In this document: positions 30,668 to 36,480 of the stretch, piece by piece | How positions within the stretch are numbered: the stretch's first letter is position 1 | Layout of the letters: every line of letters starts with the position of its first letter | Made by a program: the position numbers and the translations under genes | NCBI RefSeq assembly: GCF_000820705.1 | Contig: NZ_CCXI01000093.1 | Span: 1 to 36,480 of the forward strand | Length of the DNA stretch: 36,480 nt | Reading direction: 5' to 3' | DNA from: Clostridium polynesiense | GTDB taxonomy: Bacteria; Bacillota; Clostridia; Clostridiales; Clostridiaceae | Notes under the pieces: generated by a model | The model's input: the letters and a program-made list of their open reading frames with translations, nothing else | Databases searched by the model: none | Told to the model about the DNA's origin: nothing

Positions 30668-31477
30668 TTATCCTAAAGCTACGTCTAAAATCATCATAAC
30701 AGTAAATCCAATCATCGCCGCCATAGTAGATATGTCAGTTTCTCCATCATGCTGAGCTTCAGGGATAAGTTCCTCTACTACTACGAAAATCATTGCACCA
30801 GCGGCAAAGGATAATGCAAAAGGAAGAATTTGTCTCATAGAAATAACAGCAAAAGCTCCAATCACTCCCGCTATAGGTTCAACTATACCTGAGGCCTGAC
30901 CATACATAAAGCTTTTTAAAGGAGAAAAACCTTCTCTTCTTAATGGCAAAGATACTGCTGCTCCTTCAGGAAAATTTTGAATTCCTATACCTATTGCTAA
31001 GGCTACTGCCCCGGCTAAAGTAGCTGAAGGAAGTCCGGCAACTGCCGCTCCAAAAGCTACCCCCACCGCTAAACCTTCCGGTATGTTGTGGAGGGTTATT
31101 GCAAGAACTAATAGCACACTTCTCTGCCAGCTTGTTTTAACACCTTCGCTTTCATCTCTTTCAAATCCTAAATGAAGATGAGGAAGAAATTTATCAACTA
31201 ACAGTAAAAATAATCCTCCTGACATAAAACCAGCAGAAACCATAACCCATGGTGTTTTCCCTAAGGATTCAGCCATTTCTATAGCAGGATTTAATAGTGA
31301 CCAAAAACTTGCGGCAATCATTACCCCTGCTGCAAAAGCCAGCATGGAATTTAATATTTTTTTACTTACATTTTTAAAAAAGAAAACAAGTGCTGAACCT
31401 AAAGCAGTAAGCCCCCAAGTGAACAAAGTAGCTAAAAGAGCCTGAATTACCGGATTTAAGTCTTTAAACCATTCCAT
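30668..31477 (-). CDS. ZIP family metal ion transporter
   Basis: 269 aa with about eight membrane spans. The family's metal-binding motifs are present: ITLHNIPEGLAVGVAFG near 127-143 and IGIQNFPEGAAVSLPLRREG near 163-182. A His-rich loop (HLHLGFERDESEGV) links the third and fourth spans. ZIP proteins carry zinc, iron or manganese into the cytoplasm. A strong AAGGAGG precedes ATG 31477. It is divergent from suf, with a promoter (31557-31585) and a Fur-like box (31612-31626) in the shared region, hinting at metal control; the metal cannot be told from this sequence. Confidence 0.9.
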   Translation of the reverse strand: MEWFKDLNPVIQALLATLFTWGLTALGSALVFFFKNVSKKILNSMLAFAAGVMIAASFWSLLNPAIEMAESLGKTPWVMVSAGFMSGGLFLLLVDKFLPHLHLGFERDESEGVKTSWQRSVLLVLAITLHNIPEGLAVGVAFGAAVAGLPSATLAGAVALAIGIGIQNFPEGAAVSLPLRREGFSPLKSFMYGQASGIVEPIAGVIGAFAVISMRQILPFALSFAAGAMIFVVVEELIPEAQHDGETDISTMAAMIGFTVMMILDVALG

Positions 31478-31492
31478 TTATTACTCCTCCTT

Positions 31493-31513
31493 TAATAATA
31501 ATAATAATAATAA
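31493..31513. repeat. (TAA)7 trinucleotide repeat in the zip leader
   Basis: Seven TAA units in a row, immediately upstream of the zip ribosome-binding site. Confidence 0.9.
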
Positions 31514-31556
31514 TTACCAATCATTGTTAATTTTTAAACTCACATCCTAATATACT

Positions 31557-31585
31557 ATTATATTCTTAACTACCCCTGCTGTAAA
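31557..31585 (-). promoter_or_regulatory. Promoter of the zip gene
   Basis: Minus strand TTTACA (31580-31585), 17-nt spacer, TATAAT (31557-31562). Confidence 0.6.
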
Positions 31586-31611
31586 CTAATTATATTCAGG
31601 TTTTTATTAAC

Positions 31612-31626
31612 TAATAATGATTATTA
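31612..31626. promoter_or_regulatory. Fur-like 7-1-7 palindrome
   Basis: TAATAAT-G-ATTATTA is a perfect 7-1-7 palindrome differing from TGATAAT-N-ATTATCA at one base per arm. It lies 4 bp upstream of the suf -35 box and 27 bp upstream of the zip -35 box. Confidence 0.5.
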
Positions 31627-31630
31627 ATAA

Positions 31631-31659
31631 TTGACTAATTACTTAAGGTTTGCTAATAT
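31631..31659 (+). promoter_or_regulatory. Promoter of the suf operon
   Basis: TTGACT (31631-31636), 17-nt spacer, TAATAT (31654-31659), about 55 nt before sufC. Confidence 0.65.
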
Positions 31660-31713
31660 GTAAATATAATGTTGAGTAGTTTACTCTGAATTAAATAACA
31701 AGGAGTGACATAT

Positions 31714-32466
31714 ATGTCAGATTTAATATTAGAAGTCAATAACCTGCACACAGCAGTAGATGAAAAAGCTATTTTAAAAGGATTGAATTTAAAGGTTAAT
31801 AAAGGTGAAATACATGTAGTTATGGGTCCAAACGGAGGTGGAAAATCCACTCTGGCAAATACTATAATGGGACACCCTAAATACTCTATTACAGAGGGTC
31901 AAATCAATTTTGAAGGTGAAAATATTAACGAGCTTAAAGCTAATGAAAGAGCAAATAAAGGAATATTTTTATCCTTTCAATACCCGGAAGAGGTTGAAGG
32001 CATAACTGTAGAAAACTTTTTAAGGAGTGCAAAAAGCGCTTTAACCGGAGAAAACATAGGTTTTATGAGTTTTAAAAAGCTTCTTAGAGAAAAGATGCAG
32101 CTTCTTCACATCACTGAAGAATACGCTTCAAGATACTTAAACGTAGGATTTTCAGGAGGAGAAAAGAAGAAGAACGAAATTCTTCAGATGGCTGTTCTAA
32201 ATCCTAAGCTTGCTATACTTGATGAAACTGATTCAGGGCTTGACGTAGACGCTGTAAAAATCGTTGCTGAAGGCGTTAAAGTCTTTAAAAACGATGAAAA
32301 TGCCCTTATCATCATCACACATAATAATAAGATATTGGAATACTTAGAACCAGACTTTGTCCATGTTCTAATTGACGGAAAGATTGTTAAGACAGGCGAC
32401 AGCAAACTTGCTAATGAAATTAATGAAAAAGGTTATGAAGAGTTCAAGCATGAGCTCATATCCTAA
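31714..32466 (+). CDS. sufC: Fe-S cluster assembly ATPase SufC
   Basis: 250-aa ABC-type ATPase of the SufBCD scaffold, cytosolic. Walker A GPNGGGKST at 38-46, Q-loop FQYPEEV near 89-95, ABC signature FSGGEKKKNE at 147-156, Walker B LAILDE at 167-172, and the switch His in IIITHNN near 200. A GTG at 31705 opens the frame, but AAGGAG (31700-31705) is placed for the ATG at 31714. It is first in the operon sufC-sufB-sufD-sufS-sufU, with sufB 15 bp on. Confidence 0.97.
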   Translation: MSDLILEVNNLHTAVDEKAILKGLNLKVNKGEIHVVMGPNGGGKSTLANTIMGHPKYSITEGQINFEGENINELKANERANKGIFLSFQYPEEVEGITVENFLRSAKSALTGENIGFMSFKKLLREKMQLLHITEEYASRYLNVGFSGGEKKKNEILQMAVLNPKLAILDETDSGLDVDAVKIVAEGVKVFKNDENALIIITHNNKILEYLEPDFVHVLIDGKIVKTGDSKLANEINEKGYEEFKHELIS

Positions 32467-32481
32467 GGCGGTGATTATAAT

Positions 32482-33891
32482 ATGGAATCAAGAGAAAAAA
32501 CTCATATAGAAGATCTGGATAGAGGTATATATGATGTAAGGAATGAAGATAAATATACCTATAAATCAGAAAAAGGTCTTACTAAAGAAGTTATATTAGA
32601 AATTTCGAAAGAAAAAAATGAACCTCAGTGGATGACAGATTTCAGACTTAAATCCTTAGATATTTATAATAATATCAATCTTCCTACCTGGGGACCGGAT
32701 TTGTCGGAGCTGGATATGGATAACATAGTTACCTATGTTAAGCCTAATACCGATATGAAAACCTCTTGGGAGGATGTTCCCGAAGAGATAAAAAACACCT
32801 TTGAGCTTTTGGGAATCCCTCAGGCTGAACGTGAATCCCTGGCAGGAGTAGGAGCTCAATATGATTCTGAAGTGGTTTACCACAGCATACGAGAGGATTT
32901 AGTTAAGCAGGGAGTAATATATACTGACATGGATACTGCTGTAAGAGATTACGAAGATATAGTTAAACAGTATTTTATGAAGGTAGTGCCACCTAATGAC
33001 CACAAATTTGCTGCACTTCACGGTGCAGTTTGGTCCGGAGGTTCCTTTGTGTATGTCCCTGCAGGAATAACTGTAGATATTCCCCTTCAGTCATATTTCA
33101 GGCTTAACTCTCCAGGTGCAGGACAATTTGAGCATACATTAATAATAGTTGAAAAGGGAGCGAAGCTTCACTTTATAGAAGGATGTTCCGCTCCTAAGTA
33201 TAAGGTTACAAACCTTCATGCAGGATGTGTAGAACTTTACGTTAAAGAGGATGCCACCCTGAGATATTCAACCATTGAAAACTGGTCAAAAAACATGCTC
33301 AACTTAAACACAAAAAGAGCTACCATAGATAAAAACGGTACTATAGAATGGGTATCCGGTTCCTTTGGATCAAAGATTTCCATGCTTTATCCTATGAGCA
33401 TTTTAAAAGGTGAAGGTGCAAAATCCGAATTTACCGGTATAACCTTTGCAGGCAAAGGTCAGATTTTAGATACAGGCTCCAAGGTAATTCACGCCGCACC
33501 ATATACTTCCTCTACCATTCACTCTAAATCAATTTGTAAAGATGGCGGAGTGGCAAATTACAGGGGTGTGGTTAAGGTTACAGGAAAGGCCCATCATTCT
33601 AAATCCACTGTAGCCTGTGAATCCTTGATGCTTGATAAGCTTTCTAAATCCGATACTATACCTGTTATTAATTTAAATAACGACGAAGTAGACATCGGAC
33701 ATGAAGCTAAAATCGGAAGGATTAGTGACGAAGCTATATTCTATCTGATGAGCAGAGGTATAAGCGAAGAAGAGGCAAAAGCTATGATAGTAAGAGGTTT
33801 TGTAGAACCTATTTCTAAAGAACTTCCATTAGAATATGCCGTGGAAATGAATAATTTAATTAAATTAGAATTAAAAGGTACTATAGGATAG
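32482..33891 (+). CDS. sufB: Fe-S cluster assembly scaffold SufB
   Basis: 469-aa beta-helical scaffold of the SufBCD complex. It has the SufB hallmarks: WMTDFRLKSLDIY near 53-65, HAAVWSGGSFVYVPAG-like segment near 178-194, the Cys-bearing VTNLHAGCVELYV, TIENWSKNMLNLNTKRA, and VANYRGVVKVTGKAHHSKSTVACESLM near 352-378. The length is normal. The gene lies 15 bp after sufC and 12 bp before sufD. It binds the nascent cluster together with SufD and uses the ATPase cycle of SufC. Confidence 0.97.
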   Translation: MESREKTHIEDLDRGIYDVRNEDKYTYKSEKGLTKEVILEISKEKNEPQWMTDFRLKSLDIYNNINLPTWGPDLSELDMDNIVTYVKPNTDMKTSWEDVPEEIKNTFELLGIPQAERESLAGVGAQYDSEVVYHSIREDLVKQGVIYTDMDTAVRDYEDIVKQYFMKVVPPNDHKFAALHGAVWSGGSFVYVPAGITVDIPLQSYFRLNSPGAGQFEHTLIIVEKGAKLHFIEGCSAPKYKVTNLHAGCVELYVKEDATLRYSTIENWSKNMLNLNTKRATIDKNGTIEWVSGSFGSKISMLYPMSILKGEGAKSEFTGITFAGKGQILDTGSKVIHAAPYTSSTIHSKSICKDGGVANYRGVVKVTGKAHHSKSTVACESLMLDKLSKSDTIPVINLNNDEVDIGHEAKIGRISDEAIFYLMSRGISEEEAKAMIVRGFVEPISKELPLEYAVEMNNLIKLELKGTIG

Positions 33892-33903
33892 GAGGTGTAA
33901 GAT

Positions 33904-35010
33904 ATGCAGCAATCAATTTTTGAAAATATCAATAAAATTCCTGTAAGAACCTATAAATGGCTTCAGGTAAATGATATAACGTTAAAAAATATAGAGGTTC
34001 CGGAAATTAAACCCTATAAAAAGGATTATCTTCCCTCCTCTTCTAATTTAGGTGTTACTGTTCAATCTTCTTTAAATAATATTAAATTTTTAAATTATAA
34101 TAAGGATTTTGAATATGGCGTAGGCGATGAGCTTACTAAAATGTCCGAATTAAGCAGCAACTGCGGTATGGTAGTGCAGAGCGTTAATGGAATACAGCTT
34201 ACAGAGCCCATCGTTGCAGAATTTACTGCTGATAAGGATAACGAAGCCATAGTGGATAGTAATTTGATAATTGCTGAGGAGAACAGCAGCTTTACAGTGG
34301 TTCTTCAGTATAAGTCAGAGAAAGATATTGAAGCTTTTCACAACGGTATGACAAAGATATACGCCAAAGCGGGATCCCGTGTAAATGTAATTAAAATTCA
34401 GACTCTTAACAATGAATCTAATCACTTTGATGCATCCTTTGCCATCGTTGAAGGAAATGCTGAGGTAAATATAGTTTCTATTGAACTGGGAGCTAAAAAC
34501 AGCATTACAAGCAGCCATACCTATCTAGTTGGAGATAATGCTGCTGCACATGCGGATACAATGTATTTGGGAAGCGGAAAAAGATATATAGACATGAATT
34601 ATGTTATGAGCCACCGAGGAAGAAGATCAAGAGGTAATATACTTACAAAAGGTGTACTTCTTGATCAATGCGAAAAAATATTCAGAGGTACTATAGACTT
34701 CCAAAAAGGAGCTGTTCGCTCTAAAGGAAGAGAAGAGGAATATTGTATGCTTTTAAGCCCAAAAGCTAAAAGCGATGCAGTACCGCTGCTCCTTTGTGAA
34801 GAGGATGATGTAGAAGGAGAACATGCTGCAAGTGCAGGAAGAATAGATGAGTCCCAGCTATTTTATCTTATGAGCAGAGGCTTTGATGAAAAAGAAGCTA
34901 AAAGGATTTTCATAGAAGCATCCTTTGCACCTATATTGGATAAAATACCTATAGATTCCTTAAGAGATAATATTAAATCAGATATAAAAGGCCGCATTGA
35001 AAATGAATAA
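33904..35010 (+). CDS. sufD: Fe-S cluster assembly protein SufD
   Basis: 368 aa, SufB paralogue that pairs with it. The core has SSHTYLVGDNAAAHADTMYLG, the MSHRGRRSRGNILTKGVL stretch near 236-253, a Cys in DQCEKIFRGTIDFQKGA, and the C-terminal EGEHAASAGRIDESQLFYLMSRGF. AGGAGG lies in front of ATG 33904. Its 3' end overlaps the start of sufS by 8 bp, so translation of the two is probably coupled. Confidence 0.95.
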   Translation: MQQSIFENINKIPVRTYKWLQVNDITLKNIEVPEIKPYKKDYLPSSSNLGVTVQSSLNNIKFLNYNKDFEYGVGDELTKMSELSSNCGMVVQSVNGIQLTEPIVAEFTADKDNEAIVDSNLIIAEENSSFTVVLQYKSEKDIEAFHNGMTKIYAKAGSRVNVIKIQTLNNESNHFDASFAIVEGNAEVNIVSIELGAKNSITSSHTYLVGDNAAAHADTMYLGSGKRYIDMNYVMSHRGRRSRGNILTKGVLLDQCEKIFRGTIDFQKGAVRSKGREEEYCMLLSPKAKSDAVPLLLCEEDDVEGEHAASAGRIDESQLFYLMSRGFDEKEAKRIFIEASFAPILDKIPIDSLRDNIKSDIKGRIENE

Positions 35011-36244
35011 GGATTTTGATGTCAAAAGCTATATAAAAGATTTTCCTGTATTATCTCAAGGTTCTCAAGAAAAAAAACTGGTTTATTTAGACAGTGCAGC
35101 CACTGCTCAAAAACCTCAGCAGGTAATTAATTCTATCAAAGGATACTATGAAAAGATTAATGCAAACCCTCATAGAGGTGCATATTCTTTAAGCACCTCT
35201 TCTACAGAAGCTTATGATGAATCCAGAAGGGTTGTAAAAGAGTTTATCAATGCAGCACATGTGGAGGAAATAATTTTTACTAAAAGCTCCACGGAAGCTT
35301 TTAATCTCTTGGCTTACTCTTATGGGATGAATTATATAAATCCTGGAGATGAAATTCTCATTTCCATAGCAGAGCATCACAGTAATTTAATCCCCTGGCA
35401 GCAGGTAGCAAAAGCCAAGGGAGCAACTTTAAAGTATATGTATATTAACGATAATTGCGAGCTTACTTCAGAAGAGGTTAAAAATAAGATCACTAAAAAT
35501 ACAAAGCTTGTATCAGTGACTCGAATGTCCAACGCTTTAGGAACTATCTTCCCTGTAAAAGAAATAATTGAATATGCTCATGAAGCCGGTGCAGTAGTAT
35601 GCGTAGATGCCGCTCAAAGCATCGCTCATACCGCAGTAGATGTACAGGATTTAAATGCAGATTTTTTAGTTTTTTCAGGCCACAAAATCATGGCTCCTAT
35701 GGGAATCGGGGTATTATACGGAAAAAGAGAACTCCTTGATAAAATGCCTCCCTTCTTATTTGGAGGAGATATGGTAGAATATGTTTATGAACAGAACACC
35801 AGTTATGCTGATCTTCCCTTTAAGTTTGAAGGCGGAACTCAAAATGTGGAGGCAGCCATAGGACTAAAAGAAGCTATTTACTATATTAATTCCATAGGGA
35901 TTAATAATATTGAAGCTCATGTTCAAGACCTTCTTCAATATGCTCATGAAAAACTGAAAAAGCTTGATATAGTAACATTGTATGGACCTAAAGAGCCCTC
36001 AAAAAAAGGAGGAATCATATCCTTTAATGTAAAAGATGTACATCCACATGATACTTCCTCTATCCTTGATTCATACGGTGTTGCTGTGCGGTCCGGCAAT
36101 CATTGTGCACAGCCCTTAATGAGATATTTAAACATCAATTCCACCTGCAGAGCAAGCTTTTATCTTTATAATACCTATGAAGATGTGGATATCTTTGTAG
36201 ATGCAATAAAAAATGTCAGGAGGTGGTTAGGATATGGATCTTAG
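35003..36244 (+). CDS. sufS: Cysteine desulfurase SufS
   Basis: 413-aa PLP enzyme (fold type I) that takes sulfur from cysteine for SufU. His126 (AEHHSNLIPWQ), Asp202 (CVDAAQS), the PLP-binding Lys228 (FSGHKIMAPMG), and active Cys368 in RSGNHCAQPLM are all in place. The short RSGNHCAQ loop marks group II desulfurases. The frame opens at TTG 34997; I chose ATG 35003, which overlaps the sufD stop. It overlaps sufU by 11 bp. Confidence 0.96.
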   Translation: MNKDFDVKSYIKDFPVLSQGSQEKKLVYLDSAATAQKPQQVINSIKGYYEKINANPHRGAYSLSTSSTEAYDESRRVVKEFINAAHVEEIIFTKSSTEAFNLLAYSYGMNYINPGDEILISIAEHHSNLIPWQQVAKAKGATLKYMYINDNCELTSEEVKNKITKNTKLVSVTRMSNALGTIFPVKEIIEYAHEAGAVVCVDAAQSIAHTAVDVQDLNADFLVFSGHKIMAPMGIGVLYGKRELLDKMPPFLFGGDMVEYVYEQNTSYADLPFKFEGGTQNVEAAIGLKEAIYYINSIGINNIEAHVQDLLQYAHEKLKKLDIVTLYGPKEPSKKGGIISFNVKDVHPHDTSSILDSYGVAVRSGNHCAQPLMRYLNINSTCRASFYLYNTYEDVDIFVDAIKNVRRWLGYGS

Positions 36245-36480
36245 TTCAATATATACAGAACTTATAATGGAACACAACTCTTCTCAACGAAATAGGAGGC
36301 ACATTGATATGCCTGACGTTATAGAGAAAGGTCATAATCCGAGCTGTGGAGATGAAATTTCTTTAGAGGTTAAATTTAAGGATAATATTATTGAAGATGC
36401 AGCCTTTACAGGAATTGGATGTGCTATATCTCAGGCTTCCACCTCTATGATGATAGACCTTATTAAAGGGAAATCTAAAG
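36234..36480 (+). CDS. sufU: Fe-S cluster sulfur acceptor SufU, cut by the window end
   Basis: The first 82 residues of a SufU/IscU-like protein. SIYTELIMEHNSSQRNR opens it, PSCGDEISLEV gives Cys38, and GIGCAISQASTSMM gives Cys62, two of the zinc ligands and sulfur acceptor. The third Cys lies beyond the window. CAGGAGGTGG precedes ATG 36234. It receives persulfide from SufS and hands it to the SufBCD scaffold. The rest of the operon continues outside. Confidence 0.93.
   Translation, partial: MDLSSIYTELIMEHNSSQRNRRHIDMPDVIEKGHNPSCGDEISLEVKFKDNIIEDAAFTGIGCAISQASTSMMIDLIKGKSK

Overview
This window looks like the chromosome of a low-GC, anaerobic Clostridium-type Firmicute. It is AT-rich with strong AAGGAGG ribosome-binding sites. 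It carries an IspF (MEP pathway), a SufCBDSU iron-sulfur system, an iron-dependent alcohol dehydrogenase, a sortase, an RsgI-type anti-sigma protein and tRNA genes with encoded CCA. Most genes are ordinary chromosomal housekeeping or accessory genes. I worked from the sequence alone; all family names rest on motif recognition.

Layout. 1-9400: the 3' part of a hybrid histidine kinase, an aldehyde dehydrogenase, a DUF3298 exported protein, an unusual SigI-C/RsgI fusion followed by rluF, a sortase plus degenerate polysaccharide-deacetylase pair, a small basic ORF, ispF and a CapA-like protein. 9700-10900: an iron alcohol dehydrogenase. 11100-18800: an eight-gene minus-strand operon matching the E. 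coli yhf gene set (yhfZ, yhfY, yhfU, yhfT, php, yhfS, yhfX, yhfW), apparently a regulator-transporter-enzyme pathway with no role I can assign with certainty. 18900-20800: a NatAB-like ABC exporter. 20900-21060: tRNA-Lys and tRNA-Gly.

21251-28876 is a 7.5-kb integrated element bounded by 105-bp perfect direct repeats, one of which completes the 3' half of a tRNA-Gln(CTG) gene. It holds a tyrosine integrase, a 77-aa protein, a winged-helix replication-initiator-like protein, a P23-45/GP7-type major capsid protein, an HTH regulator, a 109-aa protein, a phBC6A51/TerS-like protein and a serine recombinase. No large terminase, portal or tail genes are visible. Long noncoding stretches carry 24-bp iterons, a 61-bp inverted repeat flanking the capsid operon, a five-copy 16-bp motif, phased short repeats and a probable plus-strand small RNA. 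I read it as a plasmid-like phage satellite that brings its own capsid protein, the most novel item here.

28900-36480: an HNH protein, an AIM24/TIGR00266 protein, tRNA-Gly and tRNA-Leu, a ZIP metal transporter and, divergently, the suf operon (sufC, sufB, sufD, sufS, and sufU cut by the window end). A Fur-like 7-1-7 palindrome lies in the zip-suf intergenic region just upstream of a good suf promoter.
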